Virus record (IMG/VR): IMGVR_UViG_3300017963_000266
Span: 1 to 64,000 of that record
From: a virus
DNA length: 64,000 nt
Strand: one strand, 5' to 3'
Part shown: positions 9,101-18,415 of the stretch, one piece after another
Layout: each line of letters starts with the position of its first letter
Numbering within the stretch: the stretch's first letter is position 1
The notes under the pieces: model-generated
Databases searched by the model: none
Seen by the model: the letters and a program-made list of their open reading frames with translations, nothing else
Told to the model about the DNA's origin: nothing
Position numbers and translations under genes: made by a program

Positions 9101-9960
9101 GTGCTGGTAGGAGTATCCATAAAACCAGTATCATAACCAACAGCCCCATTGAAAGCCATTGCAATATAGGCACTGACCAAATCACTAGAACTGGAACCAG
9201 CCCTTAAGGTTGCTGTGAATCCATCAGTTGCCCCGCTAATAAAATCTGTAATTTCAATAGCGCGACTAATGGCCCCACCTGATGGATTAAGATTGACACC
9301 TGCATAGGCATCCGATGCATAGGTATTGACTTCGCTAGCAGCTTCTCCGTCATTACTGATGAAAGATACCCCAGAATTAGTATTGCTGACATCATCAACA
9401 GCAAAGCCCAGGTTGATGGGCATATTGGTCCCAGCTGCATCACTTAAAGTTGTGCCATTTCCGCACAGATTGACTACATCTGGGGTAAAACCGCAGTCAA
9501 CATCAACTTCGCCCCCATCCCCCCCAGTAGCTGTAAAAGTACCGACATTAAAAGATAAGTCCGTACCACCCAACAGAATGCATATTACCTCATACCCAGA
9601 ACCAAACCCTGCCCCATAATTCAGCCGGACTCCATCCGTTATCCAAGAATCAAACGCTGCTTCCCCTGTTACATTTGTGTTCCCAGCATTTTGCAGCATT
9701 AAGCATTCATCAGTCATGCCGCGCCGCTGACTATTAGTTGTAGCAACTGAACTTTGACTAGACCCACCAATTACAAATTGATTAGTTCCATCAGTCGCGC
9801 CAATAGAAAATCTGGCATCACTGTAGGCAGTCCCATTTGATGTGCTACCCACAGGAATGAAAATGGCCCCTTTAGGAGTACCAAAATCAGTAATTGTAAT
9901 GTCCTGGGTCCCAGAAGTTGTCCTAGTTATAAATTGGGTTGCGCGTATAATAACGCCCAT
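6169..9960 (-). CDS. Giant tail adhesin with Ser/Thr linkers and C-terminal hub-like region
   Basis: This is a 1263-residue protein with clear modules. Residues 1-400 are Gly/Thr-rich beta domains. Residues about 403-454 are almost pure Ser/Thr. Residues about 463-748 hold three related repeats with the signature GTYTGNxxDDRxI followed by GFxPDxVW. Residues about 749-864 are a second Ser/Thr linker. Residues about 885-1263 form a non-repetitive region with RWEGFVNQI that resembles phage tail-hub proteins. Two domains are thus held on flexible arms from a baseplate-like anchor. The Ser/Thr tracts are candidate O-glycosylation sites given the glycosyltransferases nearby. The receptor is unknown. 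Confidence 0.65.
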   Translation of the reverse strand: MGVIIRATQFITRTTSGTQDITITDFGTPKGAIFIPVGSTSNGTAYSDARFSIGATDGTNQFVIGGSSQSSVATTNSQRRGMTDECLMLQNAGNTNVTGEAAFDSWITDGVRLNYGAGFGSGYEVICILLGGTDLSFNVGTFTATGGDGGEVDVDCGFTPDVVNLCGNGTTLSDAAGTNMPINLGFAVDDVSNTNSGVSFISNDGEAASEVNTYASDAYAGVNLNPSGGAISRAIEITDFISGATDGFTATLRAGSSSSDLVSAYIAMAFNGAVGYDTGFMDTPTSTGNDSQTGPGFTPQFVFLLGNPTSALNTTTGNGTYGVMVFDEDGTDLSATFQDEDAQGTADTQSWANTDISLRLESGGAGWAASYVSMDANGWTLNFNTTNGTARKWAYLAIEAEAASSSSSSSTSSSSTSSSSSSTSSSSSSTSSTSTQTSSSSSSSSSSSSSSSSTSVIPGTNLQIYVGTYTGNNTDDRSITGVGFEPDFVAICSDDNDYAVFSTTAMSAGESLQFEDGDTFTNAIQAFEADGFQIGTDARVNENAIEYYYICIADPSENDFKVGQYTGDGNDNRNLTPLSFTPTGVWIKVEDASSAQGCFKNNEHGSDSSRFNSVANQSNEIQALIVNGFQLGTSSRINANGKTFDYMAIQDVTNLVETGTYTGNGVDDRNITVGFQPDSVWVFGDNADAKVLFTSDMPAGESGHFNNTALTTDRVQGTGATTFQVGTDAEVNASGTDYYWIAFKAGSAASSSSSSSTSSSSSSSSSTSSSSTSTSTSVSSTSTSSSTSTSTSSSSCSSSSSSSQTSSSSSTSTVTSSSSSSTTSSSSTTSSSSSSSSSTSSTSTVTSTSSSSSSSSSSSSTSISTSTTTIAPVSRIVFPSRKQTRGIVVYASDPLWRSSLAVDITGKLSAYSHTIQAVGGYWAADMSLGANPTMIDDWIQNGLGKHIEVYNSAQVKRWEGFVNQITVSFGSLQLTLGPLVGGDMGNKVKVAYSTIDTSVDPPILGTRTDTDFASNTDSQARYGIIEKVVSLSGATETEAEQARDSYLASKAWPAVGRQSTLGSATVEIKLQCLGYWHWLKAYIYSNTGTGTENISTKIENILAAEPNTGIFSTDYSKITENTSQQRVQEDRDKTAESLISKLISLGDASYNTYRAGFYDDRQFIYDPIPTEIRYEQRLTSNAGLTENGKKLDPWDVLAGEWLLYTDLLVGSSPPFTNDLLRKDVRAAYIDNVKYTMPWGLSINSAEVSFFETLQKRLGSAAID

Positions 9961-9963
9961 TAT

Positions 9964-10290
9964 CTAAGTCCAGTGGTCAATAATAATGTTCAGCCTATTG
10001 CTGAAATCTGCCTTGGTATTGTACTTTAATCCTGCCTCTGCCAACATCATAATTCCATGCAATTCTGAGGCAAAACCAGCTTTGTTAGCTGCCCCAATTG
10101 CGGTGTCTACTGCTGCCAGCAAAGCATCAAGATCAGCCTGGGCTTCAGTGTCCAGACTCCATGCTGCTACAATTTGATTGCGCGTTGTTTGCCCAGCAAC
10201 ATAGTCAGCAATGGCAGCCCAGAAATAATGGGCAGGGATATTATCTTCTAGGTCTGATGTAGGAAATAATCTGTCAAATAAGTCAGCCAT
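9964..10290 (-). CDS. Small helical protein between tail fibre genes
   Basis: This is a 108-residue all-helical protein with an Ala-rich middle. It lies between the beta-helix protein and the adhesin with gaps of only a few bases, so it is part of the tail operon. Small helical proteins at this place in other phages can be fibre-assembly chaperones, but no family is recognised here. Confidence 0.6.
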   Translation of the reverse strand: MADLFDRLFPTSDLEDNIPAHYFWAAIADYVAGQTTRNQIVAAWSLDTEAQADLDALLAAVDTAIGAANKAGFASELHGIMMLAEAGLKYNTKADFSNRLNIIIDHWT

Positions 10291-10300
10291 AATTTTTCTC

Positions 10301-12373
10301 CTATGGGCAACCTAAAGTCACAACTGTTGTAACTGTTATCACTGCCACAACTGTTACAACTTCTGTTGGGGGTGGGGGGTTGTTTGGTGAGGATGGTAAA
10401 AGTTTCCTGATCCAATCTACATCTAAATTATCAAACCACAGTGTTCCAGATGTGCCAGCATCAATACCGCTAATTGTTCCGATCCTGATTTGATCAGCAT
10501 CAAAATTATGATTGTTTAGCCCTTCAATAGATTCTTCTTCAACACCATTGACATATAAGAAAAGAAACCCATTATTCTTTGACGTATTCTGCCCAGCATA
10601 CCACCTTAATTGGACATAAGACCAGCCAGACCCATTAAGGTTATAGTAGCTAGTATAATTTACTGTATTTGAATCATCAATGCACCCAGCCCTAACCCGA
10701 TAGTTAGACCCATCATACTGAACATTGACCAGAACAATGTTTGTTGCCCCATCTAATAATGCAAGGCATGTGAATTCATCCCCACTTGCCATAGTCAAGC
10801 TATCAACATTGATATAAAATCTTGTGTAAAAATGGTGAATATTATCCAGCCCGGTTCTATAAGCATAGTTTCCTGAGGCAATTGGAACCGTTAATACATT
10901 ATTAGCAGTCACCCCAACTGAACCGGAAAAGTTGGTTAAGTTTGTAAAAGTAGTTTGAAAGACTCTATGGGTGGTGTAATCATATTCTTTCCAGCCAATA
11001 TCAACTTGTCCAGACCCAGCATAGAAATTGTTCCAGTCCCAGACCACTGCTGAGCTATCCCCAGCATTAATGCAAGGTGATCCTGCTGCCAATTCATAAT
11101 CAACTGTGTCTACAAAAGCTGGGTCTGATGTCAACCCATTAGTTTCTTGACCCAAGGTGCCTGATACATAAGCATAATTTCTAGCTGCCCCGCTATAGTA
11201 CCAGATATTACTTGCCCCATCAGCATAGCAGTTATTGTCAAACGTGTAATTGTTTTCAGTATCTTCTAACAAAACTGGATATAAAGTTATGGTGTCAAAA
11301 ATACAATTTTTAACTACTTTTCCATCCTCATTAGACCCAGACCCAGTAGATGATGTTTGCCCGTATACCCCATAATTGCAATTGTCAATAGTGCAATTCA
11401 GTAAAACGTTATCGCCGCCCCGCATGCGAACTGCCCCAAAATCGCCTGACAGGTCTGTAAAAAGGCATCTTTCAACCGTGGTAAATCTGCCAGAAAAGTC
11501 AGTAGCTTCTGTGTAGCGTCCAAAATATAACCCTGCCCGATTATCCCCCCTGGTTCCAAAGATTCTACAGTTATAGATATGATTATGCTGTCCTCCAATA
11601 TTAACAATAAAATGGTCAAAGGCTTCGCCAGCATCCGTCCCAATTCCACTGTAAGAAAAAGAAGAATCGTAAACTGTGATAAATGACATTCCATCTTTCC
11701 ATTCCAAAGCCTCACTATCACAGTAAGATACATCACAGTTCCGAACCGTAATAAAACTGGTGTCATCACTCAACAAATTGTCCCTGCCAAACTTGAGTCC
11801 CTCACCCCTAATATTGGTAATAGTGCAATCTTCAATGGTGATAAATTTACTTGAATAGAGACATGTTATGGCATTGACTCGCCCAGCTTCCCCATTTGTA
11901 AAACCATGAACGTACAAATCACTTAAAAGAACATGTTCGGTTTCGTGAAACTGAATTGCACCCTGGTTCTGAGCTATATTTGTAGATGTAATTTCAAAAC
12001 CTGCTATTGTAAAATAGCTGGAAGGGCCTGGCGGGTCTGGCGTAGTAAATGTAGATGTGTAGATTATATGTGCTCCATTTCCCAGTACCCCGGTATTATT
12101 TCGCAACACTGGTCTGCCAGTTCCATAACCGTCTTTAGAGCCCAGATAAATATGGTTACCAACTGTCCCATTAGAACCGTATAAATGCAGGAACTTGGCC
12201 GCGTTGTCAATATCCCAGGTTTCACCACCCTTAAAGTAGATATTGTCACCAGCAGAAAATGTGCCAGCCTGCCATTCAGTATTGACCTTGGATGTAGTTT
12301 GCCAGGCTGTACCTTCAGCAGTGCCAGCGTTACTGTCATTGCCACCAGTCCAGTCAACGTAGTAATCAGTCAT
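10301..12373 (-). CDS. Right-handed beta-helix tail protein with LamG-like C-terminal domain
   Basis: This is a 690-residue protein. It opens with YYVDWTGGNDSNAGTAEGTAW, the usual entry of pectate-lyase-like parallel beta-helices. Rungs continue to about residue 400 with many ITIEDCTI/VRNCDV/VLLNCTI-type turns. Residues about 475-650 look like a LamG jelly roll (IHHFYTRFYIN, FLFLYVNG, LWFDNLDVD). A short Pro and Val/Thr tail ends the protein. Phage beta-helices of this type bind or cleave surface polysaccharide. No catalytic residues can be assigned. Confidence 0.75.
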   Translation of the reverse strand: MTDYYVDWTGGNDSNAGTAEGTAWQTTSKVNTEWQAGTFSAGDNIYFKGGETWDIDNAAKFLHLYGSNGTVGNHIYLGSKDGYGTGRPVLRNNTGVLGNGAHIIYTSTFTTPDPPGPSSYFTIAGFEITSTNIAQNQGAIQFHETEHVLLSDLYVHGFTNGEAGRVNAITCLYSSKFITIEDCTITNIRGEGLKFGRDNLLSDDTSFITVRNCDVSYCDSEALEWKDGMSFITVYDSSFSYSGIGTDAGEAFDHFIVNIGGQHNHIYNCRIFGTRGDNRAGLYFGRYTEATDFSGRFTTVERCLFTDLSGDFGAVRMRGGDNVLLNCTIDNCNYGVYGQTSSTGSGSNEDGKVVKNCIFDTITLYPVLLEDTENNYTFDNNCYADGASNIWYYSGAARNYAYVSGTLGQETNGLTSDPAFVDTVDYELAAGSPCINAGDSSAVVWDWNNFYAGSGQVDIGWKEYDYTTHRVFQTTFTNLTNFSGSVGVTANNVLTVPIASGNYAYRTGLDNIHHFYTRFYINVDSLTMASGDEFTCLALLDGATNIVLVNVQYDGSNYRVRAGCIDDSNTVNYTSYYNLNGSGWSYVQLRWYAGQNTSKNNGFLFLYVNGVEEESIEGLNNHNFDADQIRIGTISGIDAGTSGTLWFDNLDVDWIRKLLPSSPNNPPPPTEVVTVVAVITVTTVVTLGCP

Positions 12374-14103
12374 CTTTCTATGTCCAGAATAAAATCACCT
12401 GTCCACAAATCACGGTTGCCATTACCCTTTTTAATTATTTTAGGTTCTGGCCCATATTCATCTAAAATAATTGTGTCCCCATGATGGTGCCTTAATCGCC
12501 TTGGTTCTGCCCACTTTAAGAATTCCGTATCATCAGCTTTGCAATGGACAATAATATGATAGGGATGCCAGGCCCCCTGATAAGGTGCATCAAATCTATC
12601 TTGCCTCAATTCATTATGAGTATCTTTAATGCTTAAGATGGTTGTTTCCAAGTCCCCATTATGATGAATATGAATAATCCTGTCATCTTTAGGTTGACCC
12701 CATTGCAACACAGGCTGATGCTTTGCCCAGTTCTGTTGTAACCAAACCACCCTTTTTTCATATACTGACCCATATTGATTTGGCCAGATTCCTGTTTCTT
12801 TGTAAAGTCGATTAAATGACCCAGACCCGCGCCGGTAGGGATGCACCCCGGTACAAGGTTCTCCTAAGTTACAACGACAGGTAACAACATGAACTGTTAT
12901 GCCAGCGTCGCGCCAACGGTATGCCATTTCATCATCATCAGCCCCCCAGCCTGGTTCCGCGAAAGGTCCATCCTCGCTAAATCTTAATCCATCCCAGGCC
13001 TTGGCCCTTGCTAAACAATAGGCTGTATGACTTAACCTGGTATTTTGATAAGTCCATTTAATATCATAGGCCCACCGCCGCCAGGCCTTTTTTTCATCCG
13101 TTCTAAAATCTGGAATCTCGACTCCAATAACATCAGCTGCTGGAGTCGATTCTAAATAATCCAGCATCTTTTTTGTGCCACCAATTAAGGGGCGAATCCC
13201 TCCATCCAACATTAACACATAATCAAATTTACCTGCCTTATTTAGACCCGCGTTTCGACCTGGCCCAGCCCCCTTGTTTTCTCGATTAATCGCCGTAAGA
13301 TCAGATTGTTCTGGTTCTGCCAACCATCCTCGAGTATTATCAACAGACCCGTTATTGACAACAATAATTTCGTCTATTGGCTCATCCCTTAATACTGAAA
13401 TCTGTTGCTTAAGTAAAGGCAAGTTGTCAAGAGTAGTGATAATTGCCTTGATAACCTTTGGCTGGGGTCTGGGTACCTCTATTGTTTCCCATTCATAACC
13501 ATATCTGGTAGACATTTCCAGCAGTCTTATCTGTAGGGGCAAGGAAATAGCATCAAGATTGACTATTGGCCCTGGGCCCTTTATTTTGGTATTGAATTCA
13601 GTGTCATTAAATAGGTCTTTGTTTGAGCAATCAACATCTAGCCAGTCTAATAATTCTTCCGGTTCATCCTCAATTCTGTGAACATATTGTACCTTATCCT
13701 GAATCTTCAGGTTCCAGGCCAGCCAGAAATATGCAGCCCGGTCAATTTCATTCCTGTAGTCTGCTAATTCTGGTAAATGGTCATAAGCAAATTTAATATA
13801 GGGCCTGGTGTTAGGATTAGGGGCTGCTGAAAAGAAACCTATTTTCAGCAAAGATGCTATAACCTTTTGGGGATGTCTGATTATTTGAATCTTGATAGGG
13901 TCTAAAAAGTCGTCTAAGAAGGGGGCTGCCAACCAGCTGGAGTCCGCAATAGTGCCAGTCCAATAATGACGCATAAATTCCTGGCTGTAGCCATGGGGGG
14001 TAAAGAATAATTCATGCCCACACGTAATACCAGCACTATTCAGTAAATTGGCAATGAAACCTGTTCCACATCGCCCAGAACCAGTCAGGATATATTTTAG
14101 CAT
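12370..14103 (-). CDS. Sulfotransferase-like and GT2 glycosyltransferase fusion
   Basis: This is a 577-residue protein. Residues 1-210 match the sulfotransferase P-loop plan: GSGRCGTG at 8-15 (PAPS 5'-phosphosulfate loop) and IIRHPQKVIAS at 74-84 (3'-phosphate site). Residues 218-470 form a GT-A fold with IITTLDNLP, VVNNGSVDNT and the metal-site variant MLDGG at 298-302. The DXD is reduced to DGG, so metal binding may differ. A single chain could add a sugar and sulfate it. It overlaps its neighbours by a few bases within the tail operon, an unusual location for glycan enzymes. Confidence 0.7.
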   Translation of the reverse strand: MLKYILTGSGRCGTGFIANLLNSAGITCGHELFFTPHGYSQEFMRHYWTGTIADSSWLAAPFLDDFLDPIKIQIIRHPQKVIASLLKIGFFSAAPNPNTRPYIKFAYDHLPELADYRNEIDRAAYFWLAWNLKIQDKVQYVHRIEDEPEELLDWLDVDCSNKDLFNDTEFNTKIKGPGPIVNLDAISLPLQIRLLEMSTRYGYEWETIEVPRPQPKVIKAIITTLDNLPLLKQQISVLRDEPIDEIIVVNNGSVDNTRGWLAEPEQSDLTAINRENKGAGPGRNAGLNKAGKFDYVLMLDGGIRPLIGGTKKMLDYLESTPAADVIGVEIPDFRTDEKKAWRRWAYDIKWTYQNTRLSHTAYCLARAKAWDGLRFSEDGPFAEPGWGADDDEMAYRWRDAGITVHVVTCRCNLGEPCTGVHPYRRGSGSFNRLYKETGIWPNQYGSVYEKRVVWLQQNWAKHQPVLQWGQPKDDRIIHIHHNGDLETTILSIKDTHNELRQDRFDAPYQGAWHPYHIIVHCKADDTEFLKWAEPRRLRHHHGDTIILDEYGPEPKIIKKGNGNRDLWTGDFILDIER

Positions 14104-15284
14104 TTTTCAAGGTATAGCAGCCTTAGAAAGTCTTTCGCCATTGCTTTTGGGGTCCATCGCTGGCGCGCGCGAGCCTGGGCAACCAGGGCCCGATTAGAAT
14201 AAAATTCCTGAACCAATCGCCCAGCTTCATCATTCCAGAATGCCTGTTCGTCAGGGCTATAGGTTCTCACAACTTCATCACTGCCAAAGTCAAAATAAAT
14301 ACCAGCGTCCCCAAACAATTCGCGCATAACTTGCAGGTCACCATTCAGGCAAACTAACTTGCCCCGCAGAATGGCCTCATGTACTACCAGGCTGTAGGTT
14401 TCAATCATTGACGGATGGACGTAAACAGTAGTCAAGTCCATCAATTCAGTCACTACATATTTTGGCACCCCTTGACTGGCTCTATCATCTAACTTTGATG
14501 TAAAAGCCACGTCATCAGTTATATCCAATTCTGATATAACCTCTTGTAGTTGCTTAATATACTTCTGAAACCTTTTACCCTGGGATTGCCAATCAACAAT
14601 TAATAACTTGGTTGAATAACCCATCTTTTTAATGCCAGCCAGCAGCCTAATTATTTTTTCAGGCTGTTTTCCTGCGTCCAATCTGGCTGGAAAGACACAT
14701 GAGAATTCAGCGTCCAACAGATTAAACTTTTCAATCAGGTCAAGGGTTAAGGGGGAATAATTCCACATCAGCAAAGGGTCAAGGGCATGACTTGCCCGAT
14801 TGACAATAATCCTACTTATCTGCTCCTGGGTCTGATAGGCTTTGATCACCCTGGGCTGATTGTAATAATTCGGATAGACAATATATCCTGGGGGCATGGT
14901 ATGGGTAGGATTAGGGGCAGAATGAATATAATGCAACCAAAGAATATCAAGATTCAACTCTCTGATTGCCTTATCATAAACAGAATGGGTGGGCAACAAA
15001 ACCAAGTCATGAGTAATACAGACATCCATATCTGCCAGCTGGGACACTAATACCTGTTTGAGTATCTCAACTGTTGCATCAGGCAAGTCTGGCAACACTG
15101 GCCTAATATCCAAATTATGGGGTTGCCAGAATTCCCTATCTGACTTAAAATTTTCTTGGACCAGGACTGTTGGCTCTAAGCCAGCATCAATCAACATTCT
15201 TAGTTGATTCTCTGCTACAGTTACTACGCTGAATCCGCTGTCTGCCTCAAAAAATGTGGTTAGAACCGCTACTTTCCTTTTTAT
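14097..15284 (-). CDS. GT-B fold glycosyltransferase (GT4-like), probable ATA start
   Basis: The chain is 395 residues from ATA 15284. The first in-frame ATG (15197) would remove the N-terminal strand KVAVLTTFFEADSG, which is the normal start of GT4 enzymes. The open frame has no ATG, GTG or TTG at the right place, but GAGAGGTG lies four bases before an ATA that overlaps the TAA of the upstream gene. The C-terminal half has FPARLDAGKQPEKIIRL, a donor-site loop PSMIETYSLVVHEAI and GDAGIYFD. It probably transfers sugar from a nucleotide donor in the cytoplasm. ATG 15197 remains the alternative start. Confidence 0.65.
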   Translation of the reverse strand: MKRKVAVLTTFFEADSGFSVVTVAENQLRMLIDAGLEPTVLVQENFKSDREFWQPHNLDIRPVLPDLPDATVEILKQVLVSQLADMDVCITHDLVLLPTHSVYDKAIRELNLDILWLHYIHSAPNPTHTMPPGYIVYPNYYNQPRVIKAYQTQEQISRIIVNRASHALDPLLMWNYSPLTLDLIEKFNLLDAEFSCVFPARLDAGKQPEKIIRLLAGIKKMGYSTKLLIVDWQSQGKRFQKYIKQLQEVISELDITDDVAFTSKLDDRASQGVPKYVVTELMDLTTVYVHPSMIETYSLVVHEAILRGKLVCLNGDLQVMRELFGDAGIYFDFGSDEVVRTYSPDEQAFWNDEAGRLVQEFYSNRALVAQARARQRWTPKAMAKDFLRLLYLEKC

Positions 15285-18200
15285 GACGCACCTCTCATTT
15301 GCAAGAACCTTTCAACTTTGTTAATAACTACAGAATGGGATATTTCTGGGGGGGCAATCCAATTGAAACTGCTGCCCGTTGCTGATGTTTGCATTGCAAA
15401 AAACCATAATCTTTGCTGGGCATTGGCCTGTAAAATGGCCTCGCTAATTGTCCCTGCCCGATAAGTGGCAGTTACTTCATTACTAATTTGGCGTACCAGG
15501 GCCCGGATTGATTCTTTGGGATAGGTGATGCTATCTATATCCAGTAATCTTGGGATGTCATTATTTCTGCCTACATCGGAGTCATCCTCATTTGCCTTAT
15601 CAGTTGCATCAATCAACCATTCATCAGCAGGCATTAAAATAAGATCATATAAATATAGGTCTGGTGCCCCAGCTTCAGCAGAAACTTGAATATCAATAGT
15701 GGTCTGGTCCCCCAGTTCTGTATTCTTTAGGCTGCCTGCCACAGGTAATAAAATCTGCCCGAAGTCTAGTACCTCAAAAGCAGTTGTTGTCTGAACTTGT
15801 TCCATGTCTGTTGTGAATGATATTCCCCCACTGCCAGATGTAATCTTTAGTTGAATATCAAGATTTGATGCTGCCCCGCCTGTTCTTTGCACACGTAAAA
15901 AAGCATGAAATATTCCATAAAAATCTTTGGCAATAACAGGATTAAGTGTAACAGTTGCCCGCGTTGCCATACTTTCTGCCCCAGCCCCTGGGGTATATGA
16001 CATTCTTCTGCCACTAGGAGCCAGTACGTCATCTGCAAATGAAGTATTAGTTCCTGCTGTAATATCAATTTCAACAGGATTTTGTTCATCAGATAAGTTA
16101 ATATATGACTGAAATTTGCTGCCCCTGCTGGTTGACCTGAGCCCTACAACAACTCTGTTTTCAAATAGGTCTGGGGCTGATCCGTCCCTTCCATCAGCAT
16201 CAGACAAGTTATAAGCTTTTAACTGCATTAGGGCAGGAATGGACCCTCCAACTTGGTTAGAATCTATTTCAGTAAAAGGCAGAATAAGAGTTAATAAATC
16301 CGTATTTCCTTGCTGTGGTTCATTGAACGCGCCTGTTAATGAAGATAATCTTGCCCGCACCCAATAGCCAGTTACACTGTTAACTGCAACAGTGACCCAG
16401 TCTGAAGGTTGTTCCCAATGAACGGTACCATATCCTGGTTTTGAAAAACTGCCTAACCCATCATCTGTATTATCTTGAACTGTTAAGGGGTCCCATGCTC
16501 CGTTATAATACTCCCATGTGAATGCATATGATGTCACCGCGGCTGCTGGGTCAGTAATATAGAAACCCAGCCCAGAAAAAGGTCCAGTATTATCAATTGT
16601 GGTGTCTATCCCAAAATAGACTGCATCCCCTGTAGCAGCTACAGCTGGGGTCAACAAAAAGGCTGCTGTGACCGGAAACTGATTAGAGCCAAAGACGCCC
16701 CCATCATCTACAAAGATATGGGTCAGCTGTGCCTTATTTTGCCTATTGGTTACATACAACTTTTCTTCTGTAGTCCAACCAAAATCTTGAATTGACGCCA
16801 ACCGATAGACTAAGCCCCCATCCCCTGATGCAGCCTGGGCACCTCCAATGTAATAATCCCCATCCCCGCTTTCTGTCATGGATGTAGGATCAAAACCGTT
16901 TTCATTAATGGTTTCTTCTTTAGTAAAGGTAAGTCCTCCATCAACGCTTCGATAAAGGTACATAGTGCCATTAGCCAAGATTGCCCAGATATGCCCATAA
17001 CTATCTTCAAACATAGCATATCCTAATCCATCAAGATTAGAATACAGCTGCAACCAAGTTATTCCATCATCCGCTGACCGCCACAAATCCCCCACAATGG
17101 ACAATGTATAAAAGTTGCCATTTGAGTCTGCTATCATTGGCTGGGCATCATCATAAAAATAACTGGTCCCTAGATTTTTCACCAGGGACCAAGTTTCACC
17201 CCTATCTGTTGATCTATAGAGTCGTTCCCATACCGCACTAACTACATAAGCAATGACAGTATCAGTAGTGGGGGAAATCATTAGGGCAGCAGCAGTCACA
17301 GCCCCCCCAAAATCACTGATCTTGGTCCAATTTGCTCCCTGGTCAGTTGACCTGTAAATATCATCCCCGTTATATATTGTCAATAGGTGACCGTTTGCAA
17401 ATTGGACCAGTGGACCACCCCCCACCGCGGTAGATAGAACTGAGAAACTGCTTCCCTGATCAGTACTTCTTAGAATTCTAAACCCATTATCTTCATCACT
17501 TAACAGAATATTGCTATTAGAAATCTTTAGAATATCCCTAATTGAGACACTACCCCCATCTGTCACTGCTGCCCATGTGCTGCCCTTGTCTGTAGAAATA
17601 TAACTATCCCCAGACCCTGCAAACAGATTGCTATGGGCAACTAGAATCCGGTCATTACCAATAGCCATAGCCCGATAAGCCCCGCTAGGGGCAGGCAAAT
17701 CAGGAACAGCCCCCAAGCTATCATATACCGTCCAACCTTCAGAATAATCCCATTCCTGGCTATTGGTTGCTGTTACACTTTCTCCGGTACCAGGGGCAGA
17801 AGCCAGCCAATGACCATGCTCGATTATTACTGAAAAGTCAGCCATTGACGCCAGCTGTGACGCGCTGGCAAATGGCTGGGCATAAGGATTATTTAAGTCA
17901 GGTATTGAAAAGTTTTCAATCAGGGCATATCTTATCCCAGTCTCACAACTGGCCTGGCCTCTGATATAGACTGGGGTATCTTGCCAGTCAGCCAGCCGAT
18001 AATTTCTACCCAATAACAACAGTTGTATCAGTCTTTCAATCTTGTCAATTGTTTCATCTTGCCCGCGTCCATCAACAACAAAATTGAAAGCGTCATTAAT
18101 ATTTTCATACTGGGCATATACTAAACTTTGACCAGCAGACATTGCGCTTTCCTGGTATATGCCCCCACCTTTTAAGGCTGCAACTTCAGGAGTCCAGCTG

Positions 18201-18397
18201 ACCAGATGAAATCCTGTTGCCTCTTTGGGTAACAGATTGATAGTTGTGGTTCCATCACTGATTTCTAAAATAGCTGGCATGTTACACAATCCCTTGAATA
18301 TAAGGGGTAAATAAATAGGTTCCTGGGCCTGGGCAGAACCAGATAGGAATAAAAACAAAACCAGAACCAACAGCAGTCTGGTTGTCTTTGCAGGCAT
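15281..18397 (-). CDS. Secreted-type tail-tip protein with Asp-box beta-propeller
   Basis: This is a 1038-residue protein. Residues 1-24 form a typical signal peptide (Leu-rich core, SAQA cleavage). The mature chain starts near IYLPLIF, a motif seen in exported Chloroflexota proteins. Residues about 40-190 resemble a distal-tail-type domain. Residues about 215-520 carry at least six Asp-box units (YRSTDQGANW, YRSTDRGETW, WRSADDGITW and similar), the sialidase/BNR propeller signature. Residues 540-1038 are further beta domains. It follows the tape measure gene, so a tail-tip glycan-binding role is inferred. A signal peptide on a tail protein is odd. Confidence 0.65.
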   Translation of the reverse strand: MPAKTTRLLLVLVLFLFLSGSAQAQEPIYLPLIFKGLCNMPAILEISDGTTTINLLPKEATGFHLVSWTPEVAALKGGGIYQESAMSAGQSLVYAQYENINDAFNFVVDGRGQDETIDKIERLIQLLLLGRNYRLADWQDTPVYIRGQASCETGIRYALIENFSIPDLNNPYAQPFASASQLASMADFSVIIEHGHWLASAPGTGESVTATNSQEWDYSEGWTVYDSLGAVPDLPAPSGAYRAMAIGNDRILVAHSNLFAGSGDSYISTDKGSTWAAVTDGGSVSIRDILKISNSNILLSDEDNGFRILRSTDQGSSFSVLSTAVGGGPLVQFANGHLLTIYNGDDIYRSTDQGANWTKISDFGGAVTAAALMISPTTDTVIAYVVSAVWERLYRSTDRGETWSLVKNLGTSYFYDDAQPMIADSNGNFYTLSIVGDLWRSADDGITWLQLYSNLDGLGYAMFEDSYGHIWAILANGTMYLYRSVDGGLTFTKEETINENGFDPTSMTESGDGDYYIGGAQAASGDGGLVYRLASIQDFGWTTEEKLYVTNRQNKAQLTHIFVDDGGVFGSNQFPVTAAFLLTPAVAATGDAVYFGIDTTIDNTGPFSGLGFYITDPAAAVTSYAFTWEYYNGAWDPLTVQDNTDDGLGSFSKPGYGTVHWEQPSDWVTVAVNSVTGYWVRARLSSLTGAFNEPQQGNTDLLTLILPFTEIDSNQVGGSIPALMQLKAYNLSDADGRDGSAPDLFENRVVVGLRSTSRGSKFQSYINLSDEQNPVEIDITAGTNTSFADDVLAPSGRRMSYTPGAGAESMATRATVTLNPVIAKDFYGIFHAFLRVQRTGGAASNLDIQLKITSGSGGISFTTDMEQVQTTTAFEVLDFGQILLPVAGSLKNTELGDQTTIDIQVSAEAGAPDLYLYDLILMPADEWLIDATDKANEDDSDVGRNNDIPRLLDIDSITYPKESIRALVRQISNEVTATYRAGTISEAILQANAQQRLWFFAMQTSATGSSFNWIAPPEISHSVVINKVERFLQMRGAS

Positions 18398-18415
18398 TGT
18401 GAATCCTTTCTTGCA

